Shown piece after piece: positions 11,764 through 23,700 of a DNA stretch of 64,000 nt. The notes beneath the pieces are model-generated. The model was not told the origin of the DNA. It worked only from the letters and a program-made list of their open reading frames with translations, and did no database searches. The first letter of the stretch is position 1. Every line of letters begins with the position of its first letter. The translations under genes were made by a program, and so were the position numbers. Source of the DNA: Symbiodinium sp. CCMP2592 (Eukaryota; Sar; Dinophyceae; Suessiales; Symbiodiniaceae). The DNA lies in assembly GCA_905221615.1 (NCBI GenBank), contig CAJNDT010003079.1, positions 111,001 through 175,000 on the forward strand, read 5' to 3'.

Positions 11764-13855
11764 CTACTCACTGGCATGCTTCCAATTGCCGCCTCTTCAC
11801 TCCAGCTCTTCAACTCGGGCCCAAACATCAACACAGAATTCCAGAAGCCTCGCAACATGCAACCTTATGTTTGATGACAGTGTGGCCTCTTCGCAAGGGT
11901 TCGCACCGGAAGCCCACGTAATGATCCGGTCGGACCAAGAACAGGCACTGGCCATGTACCCCGAAGATGTGATGTGCCTCCACCTGGGGGTACAGCATGA
12001 AAGATGAGACATCACAGGCCGCAAAACCTTTCATGCCATCTTGCGCTTGCTGTCTTACATGCGTCCGAGAAGCGTCTTGGGCCGGAAAGCAGATCACCTG
12101 CCACTGCCACTTCGCTGTGTGACCAGCACTCTATAGTTGCCCGCTGCTGGACATTCTCCGGCCTCGTCGACCATCGGGACGAAATTCGTGGGGTCGGACG
12201 TCGATTTGAAGCCAGCCCCGAAAGCCTTCCATCGATGCTTGTGGACTCGTGCTGGGCTCGTGATTCGTCACTGATGCTGATGGCGTGAGGTTTCCCAAAG
12301 ATAGTGGACTCATAATATTCCATATGCTCAGTTCAACTGCCGCCTTTGGAACAACCCGCCAACATCTGAGTTTCTGCCTTCTGTCTGTGTGCACACATGC
12401 ACAGATTCGAGAACATCTCTTGATCTTCGCAAAAACATCGTGAAGCATCTTGTCTGCTTACTCACTCGCTTCGCCGGTCTCTTACATATGCTGATACAGT
12501 ACTTACCAGGTCTTGCCCGGAAATTGCATTGCCACCGGGTCATCCTGAGCAGATAAGCTTGCATGATGCAAAACCACGAGCAATGCAAACTCGGCCGCTA
12601 CCCTCACAACCTAATGAGCATCCATGTCCATGCCTCAAGCTCCGAGAGACTCAGCACTTTGTTCCCTAGATGCTTCTCCATGTCGAGGTTCTCCTCTTCT
12701 CCGCCTTGCAAGCTCGGTGTTGTTTAAAGTCTGAAAGGAGAGCAACGAGGACAGCAACGTCGCTGTTTCTCCCAACAATACACCAAACGCCGGCTGCCTT
12801 CGAAGAGCAGTAGCGTCCAGCCCCGCGATCTTTTGAGAATTTGATGTACACGCATGCCGCCCGGGAGCGATGCGTCCTGAGCTTCTCTCCCACTTCACAC
12901 GTTGCACAGATTCGGCCCGCAGTCTGCAGGTGGGGATTCTGAGACAAAAGAAACGTCCGTACTATCACATTGGATCGCAAATGCATGCTACACAAAAGCA
13001 GGGCAAGACTCGCAGAAACAACGACAAACTCAGACAGGCACGCAAAGAGGGAAAACCAGACTCTCTTCTTCCGCACCGCCAGCGAGACAGGGGATTTCCG
13101 CCCGTGCAAGTCTGCGCTCTGGAATCACGTCCGCGTGAATGGACAGGTTCGCATGTCGCTGGAACATGAAACCCACTTCTGATCCTTCTCTCTCTTCTTC
13201 AGCTCGGCCAGGAGGGTCGGACGCACGAGCACCCTCCCCCCCGCGCGATTTCGCGCACCGGGGAATTTCGGGCGGTGAGAAAAGATAAAAACTCCACAGG
13301 AAGAAGCACAGGCCGTCCAGCACACACCCACCCCGCACACTAAACCCCAACCCGCCTCCCCACGAAGCTGGGGCATTGACTGTGTCGGAGGTTCGGTCTC
13401 TCGATCAACAGTTGCTCTGTGCTCCCACAACATGTGCAGCTACAAAGACTGTACACTGAGGCCCCAGCGGAGAGAAAGTACGCAACAACAAAAGCCCCCC
13501 TAATCACTATCATCGGTCCACTCGCGGTTGACTCTCCGTCTGGCCCCCACAGGACTCTGGACCCTGCGGCGGCTTGCCCTGGCGTAGGCCTCTAGTTCGG
13601 CCTCCACTTGTTCTTGGAGAGCATGCGCATCCGCAATTTCTTGGGCAGACGGCACTTCACTAGGCGGGCCCGGCTCACTTGGGAAGCTGTCAGGATCTCG
13701 CTCAGCGGACGAGGGCAAATCCAGCTCCGCCATGGACCCCCGCAGGTGCCAAAAAGCCGGGAAAGACGGCGCATCCGCGTTCCCCCCTGTGGCGTCTTCA
13801 GGCACATTGGCTTCCGCGGCGGCCCCGTCAGGCGGGGGACCATTGGCGGTAGGTG

Positions 13856-13890
<35 letters not shown>

Positions 13891-14044
13891 GCAGGGCATG
13901 AGGGGCTTCGAAACCCCCCCGGGCACATGGCCCCCCCATATGTTATGGGGCTTTGAGGGAGTGTAAAACTGCAACTGTTCCCCCTGAAAAGTATTGAAGT
14001 GCACTGGCTTATGAAAGACTTCAGGGATCCCAGTTGCTTCACGA

Positions 14045-14079
<35 letters not shown>

Positions 14080-14722
14080 GGGTGTAGGGGTCGGTTAAGA
14101 CCCCGGGGCTCCAAGCCCACCCGCATGTTTAGTTGTGCGGGATGTGGGGGGGGTGGGTGAGGAGCGAGCATAATCCCCCGTAAGCTAAAGCCATATGTTT
14201 TAACACGGAGGAACCAGGTGGGATGTATGCTCTCGCAAGAAACAGTCCCAACAGCAGTGAAGGCATGTTATTCGCAGTGGAATACTGATAGTGGCAAAGA
14301 CAGATTGAAAAACGCCTTCTCTCGCATGCTGTGAGAATTCGCAAATTTTATGCGAGCGTGCAGCAAAGAGGATTGCAGTTCTTTTGTAGTGCTGAGAGCA
14401 TCTGCATCGGGCCATGTTTTCAGACAAGCTTCACAAGGTTTGATGCGTAAGCATACGTTACCCAAGCAGACTCCGCTGAGAAGGTTCGTGCATGCTTGTC
14501 CCCCTCTTCACAAGCAATCTTGAGAGCAGTACTCTCGCTCTCTCTCTCTTTCTTTCACAAGGCTTGAGGGCGCTATCTCTCTCTCTCTCTCTCTGAGCGC
14601 AAGTCCTCCCCCCGTGCCCGAACCATCATGTCCTCGCAAAGATTTCTTTTTGCAAGACGATCCTTTGTTGGCTCGGCTGCACCGACTGTCGTTTAACCAG
14701 GGCTCTGATCCTTCTCTCTCTC

Positions 14723-14767
<45 letters not shown>

Positions 14768-17700
14768 CGCTCTCTCTCTCTCCTCTCTCTCTCTCTGCGT
14801 GGCTTCATGGGCCGTCCCTCTGTTCAGACTGACTGGGCATCAGAAGTCGCAAGAGCCTAGGTCAGTCCGGGACGTGATCACACTGATCACACGTCTTCCA
14901 AAGCTGTCCTGTGCCAATCTCCGTCCCAGGAGCAGGAACTCGATCTCCAGCATGGACCCTGGTTGTGAGCTGCTTTTGCTCAGAAAATGGTGCTTGCAAG
15001 CCAACCATCCCATATAATGACAAGCTTTACTGCAGAACGCACTATGTCATTCTGTGGAATGCTACCGGAGGCTCCTACAGACCGACAGCACCCTTGATCC
15101 AAAGCTGGTGCTTCTCCCGACACGGTGGGTGGCACTACTCTGTTCAGTGTTCTTCATCCATGGCCCTTCACATTCCAGGCCAGGTGCCTCGTCTTGATCC
15201 AGCGATGCAAGTTCTGGCGTCTTCGGTACCCACCCGCAGGGCAAATGCTCGTGATGGGGAAGCACCTCAAGGCCGCGCTTGCTGTCACATGGGAACTCAT
15301 TGGCAAAGGAACACCAAGAGACATTCAGAAAGCGCTGTCACACCTACTAACCATGGCCACGAAGCGCAAGTGCAAACAAGACTAGGCTGACGACGTTGGA
15401 ACGGGACGCTCCCAATGCTCCATGGACAAGGAGGAAGTGCGGTAGGACCACATCTGCGCGGATGGATCGCGGAGATGGCTCTCGGAGACAGGGTTTGGAT
15501 GGCTGGCAGGTTGAGCATTACTTGATGGAGGTCCAATCGACAGGAAAAGTGTGTCATTGAACTGAAGGGATGAACTTATGGATTAAGGAGGTGCGACCAC
15601 CTTTTGCCACGACTGACTGTGGAACCCTGTGACAAACGAATCGCAAAAGACTCTCAAGCTGGTAGGCATCCATCCCATGTTACAGACTACAGAATCTGAT
15701 GTGCCCGGGCTTGCATGTGCAGCTCTGCCATGTAATCTGCAGACCTGCCCTGTTGTGAGTGCGGGTTTCGAGGCGCCTGCTGCGCGACTGTCTTCAAGAT
15801 GGTCGGCTGCAGGAAGGTCCTGAAGCTGCTAGGCCCTAGCTGCTAGGCCTATTCCCTGCGCAACTGAAACGACATTAAGGTTGCGGATTCCGGGAACACA
15901 ACGGCTGGATCGCAAAACTGGACCACCGCTTTAGGCACTGCATGTATGTATGTACGTACGTACGTGCACATGTACGTATGCACGTATACACATGTACACG
16001 ACTTTGGAAGCCGAGCTATGGCTGCCAGGAACAGATCCGCTGAAACTCCCACCACCACTTACACGTCAGAACTGTGCAGAAGCGGGCGTGCTGTACATGA
16101 TCGTGTTCTGTCGAGAAGACTTATAGAAAGCCCAGAACAGATAGTTGCAACCAAGCGACAACATGTTCACCAACCTGCGATCGAGACGAGTAGAGCAGAC
16201 ATGGTTAGAATCCCGGAACTTCGGATGTTGCCTCCTTGAGACGTTGCTTTTGCAACTGGGAAGACGGCAAGAACAGGCGACGAGATAACTTGATACTGAG
16301 ATTGCTGGAGTCTGAACCATCACAATTTGTGGACCCGTCAGCAAAAGTTCAAGAACAACTAACAACCACCTCGGCTGGTGGATTGGGCATGGAGAGTCCG
16401 GTTCAGGACCTAGCCCGGCCAAATGGCCTCGGGACTCGACAATACTGTTTCGAAGGCAGATTAATAAGCAGCTTCCGGCAACAGCAGTGAAGGCCCTGAC
16501 AAGCGACTGATGGTCGTGGCACTATATTTCATGTGACAGAAATGCCCGAATTAGAAATGTTCATGGTCTAATCAGTCCCGTTTCTTATCGAACGCATCCA
16601 CCGTACCTGTTTCTGAAACGAGGCTGTGCACAGGAACGTGCAGCCTGGACATCAGGCCTTACAGCTCCATGGTAAGTGTCCCTACCCAACCATCCATTCA
16701 CTTATCAGTCAACTTGCAAACCTCTCGTTCCTGCCTTGACTCTCTCCCGGCCACGACATGTCCTGGGGTGTTTTCATCAACTGCTAAGGACAAGTGCGCC
16801 GAACTGGTGACCCCAAAACATCCCAAAACACCATCTTGGTGGAGCTTTCGGCCTCTGACCACGACCGCGCATAAAGAAGATCAACGGGTTCCGGCTGGAC
16901 ACGACTTCTTGGCCACCTTCAGATCCGAGAAAGGCCCGTTGAGACCATCGAAGCGACTTCGGAACCAAGAGCTCCTCATGGCATCCAAGGAGAACCCTCC
17001 GGCCCGTCTTTATCCATGTTTGGCATGTTTTGGCAAGGAGTCAAACCGTGTTTCATGTTGTTTCAATGCAGGCATCGTACAGCGGCCCTAGCAAGACTTC
17101 GCACCGGCAATATGCTGTCCAGGTGCGCTCGATGCCAGCGAGGAGCTTGCTCTCCAACGTCTCAGTGGCACCCCCCAAGCAAATACTAAAAGAGCGTTGC
17201 CCGCTCGCGCATTCCATGACTATCCAGATCTTACCGTCGAAACTCAAATGACACCGCTCCGAGGGCTGGGAGACTAGCAAGCTCATTTGCCTGCGGCAGC
17301 ACATTCTGCACTGCTTCCGACATCCGACCACATCACGATGACAGCTTCGGCTGGACCGTTGTGGAAGGCTTCAACACCAGACTTGCACGCATGAATGCAG
17401 ACCAGGCACCTTTCGCTCGCCTGTTTCATCGCAGTTACTGGCAGCTACTAGCCCTTCGAGGTCCACAGCGAAGTTTCAGAAGTTTCTTTGCCACCATCGT
17501 TCGACACAGTCTGCATTGAACCGTTGTTCCCCGTATCTGCCATAAATCGCAATTACATGTCCAACTCGGAACCTTCGGTCTGCAGTATGTCAGGTGAACA
17601 CGAAGTTGATCTTCATGCTGGACTTGAATTCTGGGAAATGTGCTACTACAGTCCATCCTCCATCACTAGTTTTCCGAGCGATGCGCTGCATGTAGTGTCG

Positions 17701-20700
17701 TGTTGCTGTGGGCTGAACCGTCCCAAAATCATGTCCCACAACAAGGGCAGTAGACCGGAGTTTTATCAATACTACAGTGCGGCATCCTTTTCCGGTGGGC
17801 TTGGTTTCAGCATGTTTCAGCCTAGGTGCATCATGAGAAGATCCCTCAAGCGCATTGGAAGCGAAGCCTGGATGCAGCCCGAGCACTTTCGTAGGAGAGC
17901 AGCAAAGAAGACGTTGGACCTCCACACCTGGCTTTAGGCACTGCTTTCTCTTTCAGGCTCCTGCAAGGCTGTGCCACCATCCCCGTGAGACCTGCATGGT
18001 GAAAGGGTTGAAAGGGGTCCGAGTTTCCTGGAGCCTGAGCTCGTCGAACAACCCCTGAAATGGGAGCCTCAAACCCCAGCCGTCGAAAGCCTGGTTCCTT
18101 GGCACAACCGCGTTGTTACATGCTCACTCCTCCGATTCCATAATTGAGCCAAGGCTCTTGATTGCTGTCGCCAACTTCCAAGACAGGTTCTTGGCGTCCT
18201 GGAAGCCCATGTTCATGCCTGTCAGGCTCGAAAAAATATTTCAGAGCAGCGACGTGAAGAAAAGTAGCTGCAAATGGCGATGATGCTTGCAGCCACGATC
18301 TTACTCGCCACGCAGACGAGCAAGAACAAATATTGGACACATCAAGCTTCGGCACTCGGCTCGGTTCAAGCTGCAGGAGCTTCCCAAGGCTTCATCTAGA
18401 CGGTCTCCAGTTTAGAAGGTGTGGCAGCCAAACATCACAACCCGACGGGAGGCCAGATTGAAGGGAGGGGTCATCATTACCCATGCGCTGTATTTCACTG
18501 AGTAAAGGCATCATGTCAGGCTCCTTTACAATTGCAGCTTGCGGAAAGCGATTCCTCACCTGCCATAGAGATGAGCACCCCGTCGACTCCGAATCCTACG
18601 CGAACCTTGGGATTAACTACAGAACTGCTCGTGTCTGTTAGTCGGCTTGTTCGCGTGCGTGTCTGTGTCAATCAAAGATCCTGTGTGCATGTGGCCAGTG
18701 ATTCTTAGTGAGGCTAGTACACAGGCATCTGAAGTAAAACATAGCGAGTAGCAGAGAGTGCGTGTATGTGTGTATATATGTATATGCATATGCATGTGTG
18801 TGTGTGTGTGCAATGGTATACCTGTATACCTATATCTATATCGACATCTATTTCTTTTTGTGATTCCACATTTCCTTGGGCGTGCGCATTGCTAGTTCGG
18901 GAATGGGGCAAGATGGCCATTATGCCTCAACTCCCTTCGTACACACACACACACACATGCACCTGCCTGTACCCGTAACACACATGCGAAGTGATGAAGG
19001 TTAAGTCATGCATGCACCAGTATCACGATGAATGCGACATGAATTGGCAGCAACGAGTAGGTTAGGACTGAGAAGTTCTAGACGGACCCAAGTACAGCGA
19101 AACTGACAGCACCAATGATGACAGTAGCCATCTAGGTAGGCTTCAGAAGTACATGATACGAACGAAAACTACAAAGTTCTATGATGTGCAATCTATGTTC
19201 ACTATCTTCCGTCCGTTGGTCGTGATTCGTTCAGTGTTCCACTTTACTTTGCTCTGGCAGTGGTGTTGAAGAAGTGTGCTTGTTTTGTCTTGTTCTTGCT
19301 GCTGCTGTTGGCCTCAGTGTTCAGTGGTGGTGCTGGTGGTGGTGCTGCTGCTTGTGCTGGCAGTGGTGGTGCTGGCAGTGGTGGTGGTGGTGGTGGTTGG
19401 CGTTTGTCTACACATATACTGGCTGATGTTGCACTTGAGGCCCTGCAGGACGGGCCTTGTCCACCAAAGGGAGAGTGGCAGTGGCACGCATCTCCGGCCA
19501 GAAACACCCGGCCGCGACCGTAACACTCCACCTGCTGCATTGCATTTGGGGTTGGGGTTGAGTGTCCCTGATCACATCTTTAAAGCTTCCGCTCGTGGCG
19601 GAGATGTTCTGGTCGGATGCAAGCATGACCAGTGTCTGCTAGAGCCAGAACTTGCAATTCTGACTGAGGCGGAGGGTGTCCTGTGCTTGATGCTTAATCC
19701 CGGCAAAAGAAAATCTGCGAATGCTTCAGTACTGAGGGGGTTCAACTGGGCTGGTGACTTCCACAGAAACTTTGCTACTCAAAGCACCATATGATCAGTA
19801 ATGCATGATAAACAGTTCTATCTGTATATACGGTTGTGCGCTGTGCGCTCTGAGTCCTTAGGTGCCTGTGCGAAGGGCCCCTGTTCCACGGAGCGGGGAG
19901 GGTGACAAAGCTCCGAAGCTCAAAACCCCAGCCGTTCCACAGGGGAAAAGTGTGATGATCACATGCACAATGATTGGCCAACCATTGCACACGCAAGCTC
20001 AAGGCCCAAGCCGTTCCGCAGGGCGGGAAAGGGTGGATGACCAAATGGGGAGGGGGGTAGACAGATAGATAGATGGAATCAGGATCCACTTATATGTATG
20101 AACATGTATATACATGTGTGCATGCAAAAAGGAAGGGGTTATATGTACGTACATATATGGGTAAAAATATATCATGTTAAAATATATTTATATATATATA
20201 TATGTATACATATGCACACACACACCCTGTTGCCGTAGACACATGCCTGTGTATGTATGTATTCATGCATGCACGTAGTTAAGCATGTATGTAGATATGT
20301 ACGCATGTATGGAAAGAAAGAATGAATGGAATGAATGCATGAATGAATGCATGAATGAATGCATGAATGAATGAATGAATGAATTAATGAATGAAAGACT
20401 GACTGCATGCATGCATGCACGCATCCATATGCCTACATATTACATATACGTGAACATATACCCAGCCTGGCGTGAGTTGACCCTGAAATGGGTCAGCCAT
20501 TTCACCGAGCCAGGTTTCACCTGAGGTTCTGCAGTGGTCGATTTAGGAAGCATGGGGAAGGGCCCTGGGTCTCGAAGTAAAATCATCCCTAAATCCTGAG
20601 CTGGATCCGATCCTCAACTTCTTCCCGCTGGCTTTTTGGGAGTGGCTGTGGCTTCACTGCTTAACAGCAAACTGAGAAGCCAAGCACTCCTTTCGGAGCG

Positions 20701-23700
20701 GGGAAAAGACTGTTCCTCCGCGTACTTCAGCGAAGTTCGAACTCTTGGTCTCGAGTCGCTGAAACCCCTGCATCCCGGTTCGGTCGTATGCCTCAAGAGA
20801 ACTACTAGCAAACGACAGGTTTCAGTGAGGTCACAGAGCACTGCTGGCCCAGTCCACGGGATCGGGCCACTCGGAGCACGTCCTCCACCTGCCATTGCAA
20901 CAAAAAGACGAGCCCGGCAGGAAGAGGCCTGACGGGACTGATCGAATACAGCATTGAAAATCCATCACAGCCGTAAGTAGCCATGATACAAGTAGCAGCT
21001 GCACGCCTCCACTTCATCATTGTCATAGATCGTCATCACCATCATTTTAAGCATTCGCGGCTTCCCAATCCAAGTTTTCATCTTCGCCATGACAGCTATC
21101 CAACAATGATAGACAGATCAAGAGCTATGCAGCCACTCAGTAGCACAACGTGGTACAAACGAAAAGAGAAGCGCAGTGGCAAATGCATGTACTCGCCCCC
21201 AGGAGCATGTTCGCATTGAACATGAATGCTCACGAGAGACGGGCACGTGCTGCTTGCTTACATCCCATTGACACAGACACCTTGAAAGCAACGGAATCTC
21301 CCGCAAACTATGCTTGACACGGACAAAATCGGAAGCCTCCGGCTGGCGCAGCACTGGGAAGCCATTGCGGTCCGTTTCACCTACGCTTAGGGATTTGCCA
21401 AACTTCTCGTTCGTACATCTCAGAGTCGATCTGACGCTATTCTGCCCTTCACCGTCAGCGCTTATCTCTGGACTCTGGTTCGTCGGAGATCCATCCAAAA
21501 GGAAATCACATGCGCCTGTGACCCAATCCTTCTGCTGCTGCAGGTCGAGGTCCACGAGCCTGGGCTTCATCCGGTGCATCGGGTCTTCACCCAAGCTCAA
21601 ACTCTGCAGTTCTGTTCCCCTGCCCAGGCGCAGCAGGCAATTTCCATCTCCAAAGGGTATGTTGAAGGCGAACCCCGGAGCCAATGGATCCTGAAATCAG
21701 AATGCACAAGCATTACTCAGCATGACTATACCCTAGACCGCAGCAACTCAGTCCAACCCGACAGCTTCGTACCAGATGCATGCGATCTTGTTGGTCTTGT
21801 TGTTGCTGCTGCTGCTACCGCTCTGTTACCGCTGCTGCGATTGTTGCTGATGTTGTCGTCGCTGCTGTTTTGCTTTTGCGCAGTACATGAAAGGTGTGGG
21901 TCCTGGCCTTGTCCTGGGTCAGCGACACGCTGACGACCTCAGTTTCTCAGATTCTGTGAATGACATCGTCGTGCTGGATACTGTGAAAATGATGCTTCCG
22001 GCAGTCAGTTCTTGTGCAACTGGCAAGTTTTGTTGGCTGTCAAGAGTTTAGGAACCAGCTTATCATTATTCTCACAGTGGCTCTGTTGCATGCGGCTGGC
22101 GTTTCTGCTGTGTTCTATGTTCGCCGGGGCACGTCCTTGGAGTCGAACTCCCAATTCTCAAAGCAGGCGTCGAGGCCAAAGAAATACTCCGGCGTGGTGG
22201 TACCCTCGAAGGAGTAACCCAACTGATGCCTCTCCAGGGCTTTGAGAAAATTGTCCATGTGGTCGCACGTGCTGAGTTGTCTCCTTGGGACGTTCTTTGT
22301 GCAACCATGAGTCATGCATGTGTTAGAAGATCTCAAGACCCCATGCAACCGCTTGACACATCACCTCATACTTGTAGCTTTTCTCTGTTGGAATTGGTCG
22401 GTAGGTCCGCCGACCAAAATAGAGTCGCAGGGTTTGGCTTGGAGGGGTATGTAAGATTGCCTTCAGGTGTCCACATTATTCCAACGCCCGACTTCGCCGG
22501 AGGGATCTCGACGGAGGCCGGATCACACTGGTGTTTCAGCCTTTCGCTGCGGCAATCTCACGAGAAGTTGACAACCGGTCGAAACCTTGGATCCAAGACT
22601 TCATCACCAGCGCCTTCAATAGCGCACCCTTAGCTTTCATCCTGGCCTGATTGTCGATCTGCCACCGTCGCAGGCGACCAAAAACTTGCAGGTCACCTTG
22701 CACCCATGCATTGAGGCCCAGACCATGAGCACATCTTACATGCTTGACCTGTTCCTCCTGTTAACCCCACGCCAAAGGCCAAAGCAAGCAAGAATCTTGA
22801 AGCTAAAGTCTGTCGAGGCACTGTTTGAGTACCTTCTGGAAGCTTTAGGTGGCACTGAACTCCCATTGGGCCTGCACCACAGAATCTGGGATCTGGGAGC
22901 TGGAAGACTATAGTATAATATGGCATTTAATATGGTATAATATAGCGTAACAGGGCCTTCGCTGAAGGATTCCAAGGTCACTCCTCGCCGGATTGACATC
23001 TTCTTCCTGGCGGATCATCATCCCACAGCTTACACGAGAGTCCAGACACGGCCTCCAGACCAATCCGAGACAAATGCAAAATTTGTCAAGTAGGGCTACA
23101 GCTACAGAAGAGGCGCCCCGAGGCGGTGAGCTCTTTTCGGAATCTGCGAGCGACGTTTGGCCGACAAGAACTTCCTGAACCTGTCAAGCATGCGAACCTG
23201 ACGGCACAAAGCAAACATGCTGTCTTGCTGGCATGAGCCCGACAGGGAAGGCAAACCACCAACGAGCTTTTGACTCTTGAGGAACCGTTGTGAGGCGTAC
23301 AGATACAAGCCAAGCTTCTTTCCACCCTGAGTCCAGTCGGGGAGCTCAGTCAAGTACTCGGTGAGGTAGCGCTCAGTTTCCTTGGCCGCAAGATGATGCG
23401 CGATTCTGTGTGCCTGCTGCACTCGAAACTGAAGTGTGCAGGCAAACATGCAAAGCATCAGCAATTCAGTGAGGTTTCGTTCTGGCGGATGCCGAGAATT
23501 CCATGGTAGACCTGAGAGATGCTCTTCACACATCCAGCGGGTGAGGACATAAATGATAATGTTAACATCCTGCTGTGAGGAACTGCTCAGACTGCCGGGC
23601 TCGGATGGCAGTCTCGCACGGATTGTTGCGACAATCCTTTAGCCACAAGTGGACCCCTCCCCTCTTTGAGTGTGGACCTCCTTACTGTGTGATTCGTGCT

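Noticed and set aside
11764..11858. Protein-like frame LRGFWNSVLMFGPELKSW with a perfect GTGAGT donor
   Set aside because: Falls inside the last monooxygenase intron, which is fixed by the RRGAVYRYF join; shows that protein-like frames and good GT sites can be intronic here.
14626..14832. Glu-Arg / Ser-Leu repeat frames
   Set aside because: Translations of CT tracts.
20614..20895. GCRGFSDSRPRVRTSL, resembling a DG motif
   Set aside because: The key Asp-Gly is missing and the true motif was found upstream.
21118..21644. Continuation of the IPFGDG frame, including ADGEGQNSVRS, first taken for the DG motif
   Set aside because: The real DG motif (CDGGRSTIR) is at 22696-22647 and joins in phase to the next exon; the later part of this frame no longer matches the family.
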